From: Candidatus Hydrogenedentota bacterium
GTDB lineage: Bacteria; Hydrogenedentota; Hydrogenedentia; Hydrogenedentales; JAGMZX01
Direction: 5' to 3'
Assembly (NCBI GenBank): GCA_029556545.1
Contig: JAKQEQ010000138.1
Span: 80,977-144,976 of the forward strand
Length of the DNA stretch: 64,000 nucleotides
The notes below the pieces were generated by a model. It worked only from the letters and a program-made list of their open reading frames with translations, did not search any database and was not told the DNA's origin. Positions 35,140 through 45,043 of this stretch are shown here, piece by piece. Numbering within the stretch: the first letter of the stretch is position 1; each line of letters opens with the position of its first letter. The translations under genes were made by a program, and so were the position numbers.

Positions 35140-36942
35140 TCAGAACGGCCAAGCTATCGGGATGAGGACGGTGCCCATGATCCAGAGGACGAGGCTGATG
35201 GGGAGGCCGATGCGGGCGAAATCGGTCACTTTGTAGCCGCCGGGACCGAGGACCATGAGGTTGGTCTGGTAGCCGAGGGGGGTGACGAAGCTTGCCGAGG
35301 CCGCGAAGGCGACGGCGATAACAAAGGGGCGGGGGCTGAGGTCCGCCTGTTGGGCCATCGAGACCGCGAACGGGAACATGAGCGCGGCGGCGGCGTTGTT
35401 GGTGACGACTTCCGTAAAGATCGAGGTCATGAGGTACATGGCGGCCAGCAGCGCATACGGCCCCCACTGGCCGGCGGTGGCCGTGAACAGATGGGCCACG
35501 TGGTACGCGACGCCCGAGTTCATGAGCGCCTTGCTGATGCCGAAGGCGGCGCAGATGGTCAGGAGCGTCGAGAGGTCGATGCTCTCGCGGGCGTCGCCGA
35601 GGGAAATGCAGTTGGTGGCGATCATGAGCCCGGCCACGAGGAAGGCCGCGACGACGATGGGCACGAGGCCCGTCGCCATGAGCGCAACAAGCAGGCCGAG
35701 GAGGATCAACGACAACACGGCCCGGTCGTCGCGGACGGCGCGGGAGTCGTCCACGCCGCTGATAAGGTAGAAATCGGGGTTACTCCGGTGCGCGGCGCGG
35801 AAATGGGGCCCGGCCTGGAGCAGCAGCGTGTCGCCGGGCCGGAGGACGATGTCGCCGACGCGCCCCTTGAGCCGTTCGCCGCCCCGGTTCACGGCGACGA
35901 CGGCGGCGTTGTACCGGGCGCGGAAGTTCGAGTCGCGGATGGTCTGGCCGAGCAGCGGGGACCGGTTCGACATGACCGCCTCGAAGAGCATATGGCCCCG
36001 GCGTTCCGCCGCGCGATGCTCGTAGTGGGGGTCCGCGATGGGGTGCAGGCCGGGGATACGTTCGAGGTCCACGATGTGCTGGACCGCGCCGGTGAAGGTG
36101 AGCAGGTCGCCGTCGCGAATCGGGATGGTCGGCTCGACGGGCGCGATAACCTCGTCGCCCCGCTGGATTTCGAGCAGGTACAAGCCGTCAAGACGGCGCA
36201 GGCCGGCGTCAGCAACCGTTACGCCGACGAGCCCGCACCCGGGCTGGACCTCCATGTTCGCCAGATATTCGCGAGCGCTCTCGTTCATCTGCTCCATGAA
36301 GCCCTTGCGCTCGGGCAGGAGCCGGCGCCCGAGGATCAGGATGTAGGCGATGCCCACAATGGCATAGGGAATGCCCACCATGCTCATCTCGAAAAGGCCC
36401 ATCGGGCGCAGCGCCGCATGGGCGACCGGATCCGCGCGGTAGGCGTCGGTCATCATGCCATTCACCACGAGGTTCGTGCTCGTGCCGATGAGCGTGCAGG
36501 TCCCGCCGAGTATCGCGAAGTAGGATACGGGGATAAGCAGTCGCGAGGGCGCCTTCCCGTTCGCCCTGCACCACTGGTTCACCACGGGGATGAACATGGC
36601 CACGATCGGCGTGTTGTTCAGAAACGCACTGGCCGCCGTGATCGAGAGCGACATTCGGGCGAGCACCGATCCCTCGGTCCGTGCCCGGCCCAGGAACCAG
36701 CGCCCGAGAATGGCGAGCGCGCCCGTCTCGGCGAGAGCCGCCGTCACGACGAACAGGGCCGCCACCGTGAGCATGCCGTGGTTCGAGAACCCCGCGAAGG
36801 CCTCTTCCGGGCTGATCACGCCGGCGACGCACAACACCACCGCCCCGCCGATGAGCAGCGAGTCCGCGGCATAGTTCCGCACGAGGCCCACGAAGATGAC
36901 CACGAGGACCCCTATGGTCAGGCCGCCTTGAAACCACTCCAT
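35140..36942 (-). CDS. SLC13/DASS-type permease with two TrkA-C domains
   Basis: Predicted 600 residues. About five N-terminal membrane helices, including SNHGMLTVAALFVV, SAFLNNTPIVAMFIPVV and GGTCTLIGTSTNLVVNG, precede two cytoplasmic RCK_C/TrkA-C domains (about 210-390: DGLYLLEIQRGDEVIAPVEP and GDIVLRPGDTLLLQAG). The second half repeats the transporter motif (TEVVTNNAAAALMFP, TPLGYQTNLMV). Such proteins are Na+-coupled carriers of dicarboxylates or sulfate; the substrate cannot be told from sequence. The gene stands alone on the minus strand. Confidence 0.9.
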   Translation of the reverse strand: MEWFQGGLTIGVLVVIFVGLVRNYAADSLLIGGAVVLCVAGVISPEEAFAGFSNHGMLTVAALFVVTAALAETGALAILGRWFLGRARTEGSVLARMSLSITAASAFLNNTPIVAMFIPVVNQWCRANGKAPSRLLIPVSYFAILGGTCTLIGTSTNLVVNGMMTDAYRADPVAHAALRPMGLFEMSMVGIPYAIVGIAYILILGRRLLPERKGFMEQMNESAREYLANMEVQPGCGLVGVTVADAGLRRLDGLYLLEIQRGDEVIAPVEPTIPIRDGDLLTFTGAVQHIVDLERIPGLHPIADPHYEHRAAERRGHMLFEAVMSNRSPLLGQTIRDSNFRARYNAAVVAVNRGGERLKGRVGDIVLRPGDTLLLQAGPHFRAAHRSNPDFYLISGVDDSRAVRDDRAVLSLILLGLLVALMATGLVPIVVAAFLVAGLMIATNCISLGDARESIDLSTLLTICAAFGISKALMNSGVAYHVAHLFTATAGQWGPYALLAAMYLMTSIFTEVVTNNAAAALMFPFAVSMAQQADLSPRPFVIAVAFAASASFVTPLGYQTNLMVLGPGGYKVTDFARIGLPISLVLWIMGTVLIPIAWPF

Positions 36943-37024
36943 GCAACGTTATCCACGTTGTATCGGCCGGACATTCCGCCCGGCGGGACAAACAAGCGAG
37001 AAGCGCGTCGCGAGCGCCTCGCGA

Positions 37025-38416
37025 TTACAGCACGTACCGGGTTAGATCTTCACTTTCCGCGATGTCGGCGAGGCGCTGCCGGACATAGGCCGGGTCGACG
37101 CGGAATTCCTCGCCGCCGCGCTCAGGCGCCTCGAACGAGATGATCTCGAGCAGGTACTCCATCACGGTGTGCAGCCGCCGCGCGCCGATGTTTTCCGAGG
37201 CTTCATTGACGCGCTGGGCGGTCCCCGCGATCAGGTCGATGGCGTCTTCCTCGAAGACCACGCGCACGCCCTCGGTATCGAGCAGCGCCTCGTATTGCTT
37301 GATCAGCGAGTTCTTCGGCTCCCGCAGGATGCGCCCGAATTCCGCCGCGCCGAGGTTATCCAGTTCGACGCGGATCGGAAAGCGGCCCTGCAACTCGGGG
37401 ATCAGGTCCGAGACCTTCGTCATGTGGAACGCGCCCGCCGCGATGAACAGAATATGGTCCGTGCGCACCGGGCCGTACTTGGTGATGACCGTGCTGCCCT
37501 CGACAATGGGGAGGATATCGCGCTGCACGCCTTCGCGCGATACGTCCGGGCCGTGAGACGGCGCGCCCCGGCTCGCGATCTTGTCTATCTCGTCCAGGAA
37601 CACGATGCCCGCGTTCTCGACGCGCTCGACGGCTTTCGGGATGACCACTTCCATGTCGATCAGTTCCTGGAGCTCCTCGTGTTCGAGGAGGCGGCGCGCC
37701 TCCCGGATCAAGACCTTCCGCCGCTTCGTGCGCTGAGGCGTCAGCTTGCCGAACATCTCCTGCAGGTTGAGTCCCATTTCCTCGAGTCCCGCGCTCGAGA
37801 ACACCTGCATCATGGGCATGCCGCTCGATTCCCGGATATCGAGTTCGACCTCGCGGTCCTCGAGTTCCCCCGCGCGCAGCTTGCGCAGGAGCATTTCGCG
37901 GGTCTTTGCCTCGCCTGCGTCGTGCGGCGCGGGCACGGCGGGCCCTTCGTCGCCCGCGTGCGGGTCCCGGGGCCGAAACACCTTCTCGGGGCCGGCGGGC
38001 TGGCGCGGCAGGAGCAGATCAAGCAGGCGCCGCTCCGCGTTGGACCGCGCAAGCCCCTCGACCTCCTTCTTCATCTCTTCGCGCACCAGGTTTACGCCAA
38101 TCTCGGTGAGTTCGCGGATCATGGACTCGCAATCGCGCCCGACGTAGCCCACCTCGGTGAACTTGGACGCCTCGACCTTCACGAAAGGCGCATCCGCCAG
38201 CCGCGAGAGGCGCCGCGCGATCTCGGTCTTGCCCACACCCGTCGGGCCGATCATGATGATGTTCTTCGGGGCCACCTCATCGCGCAAATCGGCGGGCAAT
38301 TGCTGCCGACGCCACCGGTTGCGCAGCGCAATCGCCACCTTCACCTTCGCCTCGCGCTGCCCGATAATGTATTTGTCGAGTTCCTCGACAATTTCCCGCG
38401 GGGTCAATACACTCAT
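37025..38416 (-). CDS. hslU: ATP-dependent protease ATPase subunit HslU
   Basis: The AAA+ unfoldase of the HslVU (ClpYQ) protease; 463 residues from ATG 38416, which has GGAG upstream and the standard opening [19 protein letters not shown]. Walker A GPTGVGKT (57-64), pore loop GYVG (90-93), Walker [10 protein letters not shown], and the C-terminal EDLTRYVL tail that docks into HslV. A typical I-domain insertion lies at about 130-230. The peptidase gene hslV, normally immediately upstream, is not here; rpiB is in its place. Confidence 0.96.
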   Translation of the reverse strand: MSVLTPREIVEELDKYIIGQREAKVKVAIALRNRWRRQQLPADLRDEVAPKNIIMIGPTGVGKTEIARRLSRLADAPFVKVEASKFTEVGYVGRDCESMIRELTEIGVNLVREEMKKEVEGLARSNAERRLLDLLLPRQPAGPEKVFRPRDPHAGDEGPAVPAPHDAGEAKTREMLLRKLRAGELEDREVELDIRESSGMPMMQVFSSAGLEEMGLNLQEMFGKLTPQRTKRRKVLIREARRLLEHEELQELIDMEVVIPKAVERVENAGIVFLDEIDKIASRGAPSHGPDVSREGVQRDILPIVEGSTVITKYGPVRTDHILFIAAGAFHMTKVSDLIPELQGRFPIRVELDNLGAAEFGRILREPKNSLIKQYEALLDTEGVRVVFEEDAIDLIAGTAQRVNEASENIGARRLHTVMEYLLEIISFEAPERGGEEFRVDPAYVRQRLADIAESEDLTRYVL

Positions 38417-38456
38417 ACCGCCGGTCTCCGTTTCCATGCCGGATTCACGGGCGCAA

Positions 38457-38900
38457 TCAGCCCATCTTCGCGATGCGGCGTAAATGCCGCTCGCCCCCCT
38501 GAAACCGCGCCTCGAACCACGTATCGATCAGCCGTTCGCACTCGTCCAGGGTGAGAATGCGCCGCCCGAGACACAACACGTTCGCGTTGTTATGCTCCCG
38601 CGCCATCTTCACCATCTCCGCGTTGGTGCACACCGCCGCGCGCACGCCTTTGTGCCGGTTCGCCGCCATCGCCACGCCCAAGCCCGTACCGCACATGAGA
38701 ATCCCCTCGTCCGCCTTGCCGCTCAGAATCGCCGCGCAGACGGCGTTGGCGTAGTCGGGATAATCCACGGATTCGGGCCCGAAAGTCCCGCAATCGACCA
38801 CCGTGTGGCCCAGTTCCTCGATGTACCGGACCAACTCCGTCTTGTATATCGGCGGCGGCCCTTCATAGCCGCTGTGATCGCAGCCCCATGCTATGTTCAT
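38457..38900 (-). CDS. rpiB: Ribose 5-phosphate isomerase B
   Basis: Interconverts ribose 5-phosphate and ribulose 5-phosphate; 147 residues from ATG 38900 (AAGGAT 6 bases upstream). RpiB/LacAB motifs: [21 protein letters not shown], the catalytic Cys in [20 protein letters not shown], and [14 protein letters not shown]. Probably transcribed with hslU, whose ATG begins 40 bases downstream. Confidence 0.95.
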   Translation of the reverse strand: MNIAWGCDHSGYEGPPPIYKTELVRYIEELGHTVVDCGTFGPESVDYPDYANAVCAAILSGKADEGILMCGTGLGVAMAANRHKGVRAAVCTNAEMVKMAREHNNANVLCLGRRILTLDECERLIDTWFEARFQGGERHLRRIAKMG

Positions 38901-39005
38901 GCTCGATCCTTTCCCAACGCGCCTTATCAAACCGTGATTGTAAAGATTCCCAAAGGCGCATCACAAGGCGCGAGCATGGACTCGTACAGCCATCGCTCGC
39001 GTGAT

Positions 39006-42000
39006 TCAGGATTCGTGAAGTTGTCCGAGCACCTCGATGAGGTTCGCAACCTCGCGCCGCGCATCGAGTATCGCCGTCGGGTCTTCGGTGTAGCTCTTGT
39101 GGTCCACGAGGACCCGGTCCGGGATAGCGAGTGCAGCCACGATGCGCGCGCGTAACTCGGCGGGCAGCCCGGCGGACGCTCCGTCCGCGGCTTCGCACAG
39201 CCGCCGCAACTGGTGCAGGTACTCGAAATCCTCGATGCCGTCGCGTACGACGTGGAGGCGCGTCGACGCGAGGGGCGTGCCCTCGGGACCCGGATAGAGG
39301 AGATAGCCGCAGCCGTTATGTCCCGGTTGTTCGTTATAGGTAATCCAGGGGCGAACGGGCCATCGATCCTCGCCGTCGAGGTTCAGCGACCAGTGCGTCG
39401 TGCCCCAGTAGAGAAAGCCTTCCGCGCCGTATTTCCAGCATTGCCAGAACATGAGACGATGGTCCGTCGCGGGAAACTCGATCATGATGCCGGGGCGGCC
39501 CCAGACGGTGTAGAACCAGAGTCGGTCGCCCGCGGCCATGCGTTGTTCGAGTATGGCCGGGTCGAAGTGGTCGATCGTCGGGCACCACACGTCCACCGCG
39601 CCGAACAGCGCCTGCTCGGGCGCGCTGGTTTGCAGCCGCGGCCACTCGGGGAAGGTCGCCTCGAGCCATGCGCTCATCTCAACGAAATCGGCGAACCGAT
39701 GCCGCTGCATCACGGCCACCTCGTCCATCGTGTAATACGCGCCCATGTCGGACCAGCCCTTCCCCTCGAGATACCCCGTCGCGGCCCGCACCCGTTCCGC
39801 GAAGGCGTCGCGCGCCGGGCCGGCGGCGTCCGGCACGGGCAGGAAGTAGCAGTTCTGCCCATGCGTCATCACGTACTCGAAATCCTCGAGCTGCTCGTCC
39901 CGCGCCATCGGAAAATCCTTGAGCGGCGAAACGCGGTATTCGAGGTGCAGGTCATAGAAGCGTTTGCGCACCTCGAACGGCGCGCGGCCCGCATAGTTGT
40001 AGAACCGCGCGATGTGTCCCTCGTTCATCCAGAACGAGGTCTTGAGCGTGGGCGTGTCCGGCAGCGCGAAATCCCACACTTCGGCGGTCAGCGGCGCTTC
40101 GCCCGCGGGTTCGCCGTCCACGAGAACGCGCAACGCGCCCGTGTACCGTCCCGGCGCCGTCTCCGCCGTCGTGCGCACCGTCACGAAAAACGGCTGCGCG
40201 TCCTGCGTGCCGGGAACCGGGACCGGCTCGTTCGGCAGGAGGATATCGGGATACGCGCCGACCTTCTCGACGCGCCAGTTGTACTCGGGCTGGCCAATCT
40301 CGACGTAGCCCACAGGCCGGATTTCGACGCGTTTGCCGGGGATGGCCGCCGACCCGTCGTCGTGCAGCAAACCGTCGCAAGTGATCGACACCGATCTCGT
40401 GCCTTCGTACCGCGGCACGATGACAACCTGGATCCCCTCGTATTCGTTCCGCGCGAGTTCGACGTGAAAAGGATATTCCAGCGCGTCGGGCGCAAGATAC
40501 GGCTCGTCGCGGAAGACCTTGCGCAAGGTCGTGTCGGCAACCACGGCAACGGTCCCGGGCGGCACCGCGCTGCGTTCCGCCGCCACGAGCCGCGACAGGA
40601 TGCCGCGCAGCGTCACAAGGTCCGCCCGTATCTCCTCGACCGCGCGCAGGCGCTCGCGACGATCCGTTAATCGTTTCGCCGCTGCCAGCGGACCGTTCGG
40701 AAAGGCAAGGTAAGAAAGACTGAATGGCTTGAGTGCTTCGTTGTCTCTGTCTTGCAGGAAAGCTTGTCGCCTCATGATTCCATCGTGCAAGAGCATGAGT
40801 TCCGCACTCTCGGCCGCCACCGGATCGAGTGTGACGGAGAACCGGGAAGACGCGAGGGACTCCCCCGTGCCCGCGTCGAGAAGCCGCAACAACACCTCGT
40901 ATTTCCCAGCATCCAGGGCCTCGAAGGGTACACTCTCGGACCGCCGCTCATGTGGCTCACACACAAGCACAACCCGGCGCGTAACGAGACTGCGGTCCGG
41001 GCGAGTGATCTCCGCGACTGCCTCGAGCCTGCGACGCCGCGCCTCGGTGTTGGCGAACGAAAGCACCACTTCATTCTCCCCCACCCGCATCTCCTCCCTC
41101 TCCCCGAGGGAGAGGGTCGGGGTGAGGGTTTCTTCTTCCCTCTCCCTGTGGGAAAGGGTCGGGGTGAGGGCTACCTCCTCTCTCTCCCCGAGGGAGAGGG
41201 TCGGGGTGAGAGTATCCTCACCCACGTTCCCCGTAAGCCTCGGGCTCCGCCCGCTCATGGGCCACGGCAGCCGCGCGCCCGCCGCGCCGCCGCCCCGCAA
41301 TGACCGCACAAACCCGTCTTTGCTCGTGAACACGACGTCGATCACGCCGTCGCCGTCGAAATCACCGAGCGCGGGTGTCGTGAGCGGCGCGGATTCCATC
41401 GAGAAACTCCACTTCTCGACGCCGTCTTCCGAGAGGCACACCAGCCGGTTCGAGCGTGAGCTCACCAGGATATCGAGCGCGCCATCACCGTCCACGTCGC
41501 CCAGTGCCGGACCCTGCACCACGCCGCCGCCCACGTTCGCCGTCCAGACCGCCGCGCCGTCGCGCAGACGGTACACGTGCCCCGACGAATCGCCGCAGAC
41601 CACATCGAGCCGGCCCGCGCCGTCGAAATCGGCCAGTGCGAACGAACTCGCCTGGTCGATGTTGCCCTGGCCCTTCCAGCGCCATCGTTCGTCGCCGGTC
41701 CAGGCGTCATAGGCGACAACCTGGAAGTCCTCCGTCGCGCAGACGACCTCGGGGCGTCCGTCGCCGTTGAGGTCCCCGATCGACGGACTCGTGCGCCGCT
41801 CCCCGCGTGGCCCCGGGTCATTCCGATGCCAGACCAAGCGGCCTTCGCAGTCGAAGCAGGCCATCATGCCGCCGCCGAAAGCCGCATACACGAGCAGCGT
41901 ATTCCCGCGTTCCGCGCGGCCGATGGCCGGCACGCCGCGAATCTGTCCCGGCCCCTGGTAATGCCACAGCCGACGGCCCGTGTCGTCCAGGCAATAGAGC

Positions 42001-42467
42001 GTACCGCTGTCAGACCCGAACAGGATTTCCGTCCGCCCGTTGCCCGTGATGTCCGCCACGGCGGGTCCCGTGTAGTCCAGCGTGTCGTCAATGAACGTGC
42101 GCCAGCGCAGCCGACCTGACGCATCGACGCAGCCCGCCATCCCGCCCCGCGTCAGGAAGAGCACCTCCTTGCGCCCGTCGCCGTCCAGATCGACCGCCGA
42201 CGGCGTCGCCTGGAACCCGTCCGCATCCCCATCGACGACCTGATACTCCCAGCGTAATTCGCCGCGTCCGTCCAGACACAGCAGCCGCCGCGCCCGCGAC
42301 GCCGCCACGATAATCTCGATGGAACCGTCCCCCTCAAGATCAACCGGAACGGGCGAGGCGTAGATCTTGCCCCCGGTGTCATACGCCCACTGCACCTGCG
42401 CCTCGGGCGACGGATTCCCCGTCCCGCCCAGCGCGGCCATCAGCACGACAATAAACGTAACCGACAT
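39006..42467 (-). CDS. Secreted propeller (FG-GAP/PQQ-like) + DUF4091 protein carrying in-frame REP insertions
   Basis: Predicted 1153 residues; GGAGGGAGGGAAAG supports ATG 42467, and a signal peptide follows (SVTFIVVLMAALGG). Residues 30-400 are a beta-propeller of FG-GAP type with repeated calcium-loop motifs (DLDGDGRKEVL, DLNGDGRPEVV, DVDGDGALDIL, DFDGDGVIDVV). Residues about 419-458 are the translated product of three REP-like palindromes (LTPTLSLGERE-type units). The C-terminal half is a DUF4091-type glycoside-hydrolase-like domain (FYNYAGRAPFEVRKRFYDLH, YYTMDEVAVMQRHRF, GFLYWGTTHW). Likely an extracellular polysaccharide-degrading protein, by family association. Confidence 0.8.
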   Translation of the reverse strand: MSVTFIVVLMAALGGTGNPSPEAQVQWAYDTGGKIYASPVPVDLEGDGSIEIIVAASRARRLLCLDGRGELRWEYQVVDGDADGFQATPSAVDLDGDGRKEVLFLTRGGMAGCVDASGRLRWRTFIDDTLDYTGPAVADITGNGRTEILFGSDSGTLYCLDDTGRRLWHYQGPGQIRGVPAIGRAERGNTLLVYAAFGGGMMACFDCEGRLVWHRNDPGPRGERRTSPSIGDLNGDGRPEVVCATEDFQVVAYDAWTGDERWRWKGQGNIDQASSFALADFDGAGRLDVVCGDSSGHVYRLRDGAAVWTANVGGGVVQGPALGDVDGDGALDILVSSRSNRLVCLSEDGVEKWSFSMESAPLTTPALGDFDGDGVIDVVFTSKDGFVRSLRGGGAAGARLPWPMSGRSPRLTGNVGEDTLTPTLSLGEREEVALTPTLSHREREEETLTPTLSLGEREEMRVGENEVVLSFANTEARRRRLEAVAEITRPDRSLVTRRVVLVCEPHERRSESVPFEALDAGKYEVLLRLLDAGTGESLASSRFSVTLDPVAAESAELMLLHDGIMRRQAFLQDRDNEALKPFSLSYLAFPNGPLAAAKRLTDRRERLRAVEEIRADLVTLRGILSRLVAAERSAVPPGTVAVVADTTLRKVFRDEPYLAPDALEYPFHVELARNEYEGIQVVIVPRYEGTRSVSITCDGLLHDDGSAAIPGKRVEIRPVGYVEIGQPEYNWRVEKVGAYPDILLPNEPVPVPGTQDAQPFFVTVRTTAETAPGRYTGALRVLVDGEPAGEAPLTAEVWDFALPDTPTLKTSFWMNEGHIARFYNYAGRAPFEVRKRFYDLHLEYRVSPLKDFPMARDEQLEDFEYVMTHGQNCYFLPVPDAAGPARDAFAERVRAATGYLEGKGWSDMGAYYTMDEVAVMQRHRFADFVEMSAWLEATFPEWPRLQTSAPEQALFGAVDVWCPTIDHFDPAILEQRMAAGDRLWFYTVWGRPGIMIEFPATDHRLMFWQCWKYGAEGFLYWGTTHWSLNLDGEDRWPVRPWITYNEQPGHNGCGYLLYPGPEGTPLASTRLHVVRDGIEDFEYLHQLRRLCEAADGASAGLPAELRARIVAALAIPDRVLVDHKSYTEDPTAILDARREVANLIEVLGQLHES
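41096..41211. repeat. Three tandem REP-like palindromes inside a coding sequence
   Basis: Copies at about 41096-41128, 41138-41170 and 41181-41211, each a CCCTCTCC..GGAGAGGG palindrome followed by TCGGGGTGAG. All lie in the same orientation and keep the host gene in frame. Confidence 0.9.
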
Positions 42468-42616
42468 GATCTTTCCCTCCCTCCGCCGCGCGTTGAGGCG
42501 ACGCATGTAGGAAAAAGCCTATCATATGGCCCGCTGTAATGCCCAAGCGTGGCATCTGCGATGCGAGCGGTGGGGCCGGCGAAGCGACGCGGGGAAATCA
42601 CTGCGCGGGGGCTGAC

Positions 42617-42625
42617 TGTTATACT
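42617..42625 (+). promoter_or_regulatory. Extended -10 promoter of the NicO gene
   Basis: TGTTATACT (TGn plus TATACT at 42620-42625), predicting a start near 42632. That position favours translation from ATG 42664, which has TTGGAG upstream, over ATG 42634. Confidence 0.55.
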
Positions 42626-42663
42626 GAATACCTATGTGCAACAAGACATTTTGGAGACCGTTC

Positions 42664-44205
42664 ATGGGGCCAAGTCGGATCGGGGCCGCCTTGGCGAGCT
42701 TGTTACTCGGCGGGGCGGCGCTTGTATTCGCGCACGACCGGGGCCCGTACGCCGTGGATGAATTCTTCATCCTCGATGTGAGCGTCGAGTCCCCCGCGCT
42801 CGTCTATATCGCCCACTTGGGCGAGGTCCCGTCGGTGAAGGAGTGGCGCGTGTTGGACGCGGATGGCAACGGCGTCGTTACGGAAGCCGAGAAGGACGGC
42901 TGGCTGGACCGCCGCGCACCGGAACTGGCGGACGGGCTTTTCCTCTCCCTCGACGGGCGGCGCGTGACGCTCGCGGTGGCGGAAAAGCGATTGGATGTCC
43001 TGCTAAGTCCTCTGGGCATGGAGGAACTCCGGATATCGCTGCGCGCCGTGTTCACGACCCCGGCGCCGTTCGTCCCCGACCGGGCGTGCGCCGTCGAAAT
43101 CCGCTCGACGAATTTCCCGGACCAGAACGGCCTCTTCGAGACCACGGTTCTCCTGGGTGCGCGGGAAAATGCCACGCCGCTCCAAGCGCGGCCGGCGGAC
43201 GGCACTCAGGAAACATTCGCGACGGACGGCGCGGGCAATCCCGTCTTTCGCGGCGCCGCGCCCGAGTTCCGTTTCGTTCTCGAACCGGCAAACGCGGACA
43301 AAGCGGTCGCCGCGATATCGGACGACACCGGGCTTCCCGGTGCGTCTCATGGCCGCGCGCACGACCACGAAGGCGTGGCGTCTTTCCTGACGCGGCTCAT
43401 CGACCTATTGCAGCAACGGGAGCCGACGCTGACCACCTTCTTGCTCGGACTCGTGATTGCGGTAGGCATGGGGATGGGGCACGCCCTGTCGCCGGGCCAC
43501 GGTAAGACGGTCATGGCCGCGTACCTGATCGGCGAGCGCGGCACCTACGTGCACGCCATGCTTCTGGGTCTGACTGTGACGATCACGCACACGTGGAGCG
43601 TGTTCCTGTTGGGCGTCGTCACCCTCGCGGCGGGTTCGGCCATTTCCGAGGACCGGTTGACCTTCTGGACGGGCGTGCTGTCCGGCCTGATCATCTGCGG
43701 TATAGGCGCGCTGCTGTTCCAGCGGCGCTTGCGCGACCTGTTGCACGCGCGCGAAGGCATGGCCGCCGCGACGGCACAATCCCATAATCATCCCCACGAA
43801 CACGGACACACGTGGACGCACACGGACGGACACGGACACGAGCATCGCCATGATCTTGTCTCGACGGCGCGCCCCGGCTATGCGCACATCCTGTGGCTTG
43901 GCGTCTCAGGCGGTATTGTGCCGTGTCCGGCGGCGCTGATTGTCCTGCTGCTTGCGCTCAAGCTCGGGCAATTGCCCTACGGCCTGGCGCTGCTGGTAGC
44001 CTTCAGCGCCGGATTGGCGGTCGTGCTGGTGACAGTGGGGGTTCTAGTCGTGCGCGGCGCGCAAGCGGTGCGAAGGCGTGCCGGGGAACAGGGGCACATC
44101 TTTCTCGTGCTTCCGGTAGTTTCCGCCGCCTTTATCACGGTGCTCGGCGGCGCGGTCGTCCTCTGGACGCTGATCCAGTATGGGCTGCTCGATCTAGGCG
44201 CGTAG
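42664..44205 (+). CDS. NicO/RcnA-type nickel-cobalt exporter with periplasmic domain
   Basis: Predicted 513 residues from ATG 42664. A signal-like helix (LASLLLGGAALVFAHD) is followed by a soluble domain (about 25-220) that contains an EF-hand-like DADGNGVVTEAE. The transporter part has GLVIAVGMGMGHALSPGHGKT with the His/Asp-type metal-path signature HALxPGHGK, VTITHTWSVFLLG, a His-rich loop HNHPHEHGHTWTHTDGHGHE, and SGGIVPCPAALIVLLL. The family exports Ni2+ or Co2+ to avoid toxicity. The fused N-terminal domain resembles eukaryote-like GPI-anchored or HupE-style sensors only loosely. Confidence 0.85.
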   Translation: MGPSRIGAALASLLLGGAALVFAHDRGPYAVDEFFILDVSVESPALVYIAHLGEVPSVKEWRVLDADGNGVVTEAEKDGWLDRRAPELADGLFLSLDGRRVTLAVAEKRLDVLLSPLGMEELRISLRAVFTTPAPFVPDRACAVEIRSTNFPDQNGLFETTVLLGARENATPLQARPADGTQETFATDGAGNPVFRGAAPEFRFVLEPANADKAVAAISDDTGLPGASHGRAHDHEGVASFLTRLIDLLQQREPTLTTFLLGLVIAVGMGMGHALSPGHGKTVMAAYLIGERGTYVHAMLLGLTVTITHTWSVFLLGVVTLAAGSAISEDRLTFWTGVLSGLIICGIGALLFQRRLRDLLHAREGMAAATAQSHNHPHEHGHTWTHTDGHGHEHRHDLVSTARPGYAHILWLGVSGGIVPCPAALIVLLLALKLGQLPYGLALLVAFSAGLAVVLVTVGVLVVRGAQAVRRRAGEQGHIFLVLPVVSAAFITVLGGAVVLWTLIQYGLLDLGA

Positions 44206-44236
44206 CGCTCGACAGGATACCCCGGGGCACGTGCGA

Positions 44237-44821
44237 TCAGCCCTCGAAATCCGTCGGCGAAGAGGAATACGTGTAGGTGTACGATGGCTGGAACGTGTTG
44301 TCCGCGCGGCCGCTTTTCTCCAATTCCGCCTGATATTCGACGCAATATCGCGCGGCGGGAAACACCTCGAGACGCTTCTTCGGAATAGGATTTCCGGTGC
44401 CCTCGCAGATGCCGTAGGCGCCGTCTTGTATGCGCTGGAGCGCCTGGTCGATCTCGTAAAGCTCGCGGGCTTCGGTACCAACTACCTGGAGCGCCGTTTC
44501 CCGGTCAAAACTGTCCGTCCCCACGTCCGCTGCGGCATTTGGGTCCGAGGTCGATCGGTCCGTGAGGGGCTGGTACAGAACCTCGCCCTTGAGCGTGTTC
44601 AGCCCGTGCAAAATCCGCTCACGCTCCGCGAGCAGCAATTTCTCGAACTTCTGAAGTTCCTTCTTGGTCATGCCGGCGGTCGGACGCGATGCGGGCCGCG
44701 CCTTTGCCGCCGATTTTGCGCTCTTGGGCGACACTGCTAGCTTCTTGGGCTTCTTGGGCGTCGTCACCGTCTTACGCGACTGCGCCGGCTTCTTTTTCGG
44801 CCGTGATGCGGGCATGCCCAT
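44237..44821 (-). CDS. DksA/TraR-family protein with reduced zinc site
   Basis: Predicted 194 residues. A basic Lys/Pro/Ala/Ser tail (1-50) precedes a coiled coil (TKKELQKFEKLLLAERERIL) and a DksA-like globular end: IDQALQRIQDGAYGICEGTGNPIPKKRLEVFPAARYCVEYQ. Classic DksA has CxxC-x17-CxxC; here only the first Cys of each pair remains (CEGTG, CVEYQ). Zinc-poor variants are common in PVC-type bacteria and can still bind RNA polymerase. Likely a transcription regulator or general stress protein. Confidence 0.8.
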   Translation of the reverse strand: MGMPASRPKKKPAQSRKTVTTPKKPKKLAVSPKSAKSAAKARPASRPTAGMTKKELQKFEKLLLAERERILHGLNTLKGEVLYQPLTDRSTSDPNAAADVGTDSFDRETALQVVGTEARELYEIDQALQRIQDGAYGICEGTGNPIPKKRLEVFPAARYCVEYQAELEKSGRADNTFQPSYTYTYSSSPTDFEG

Positions 44822-45043
44822 GTTCCTTTCGCTGGTTCGGCGCCCATGCGCCGTTCATTCGAGAGAGTCCGCACCGCGGTCGCCGCCCTCGCTCGGTCCG
44901 GCGTCCGCTGTTCATGTGGAATTGTAACCTAAACAAGGCCCAGTTTGAAAGCCGCAGTGAGGCGAAAAGGTTTCCTGTACCGGATTCCAACAACAAATAT
45001 CGCCGCTCGTTCGTGAAGATTCGTATCCTTATTCGCCGTATTA

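Noticed and set aside
35065..37143. 692-codon plus-strand frame over the SLC13 permease
   Set aside because: Antisense shadow; the opposite strand shows membrane helices and conserved transporter motifs.
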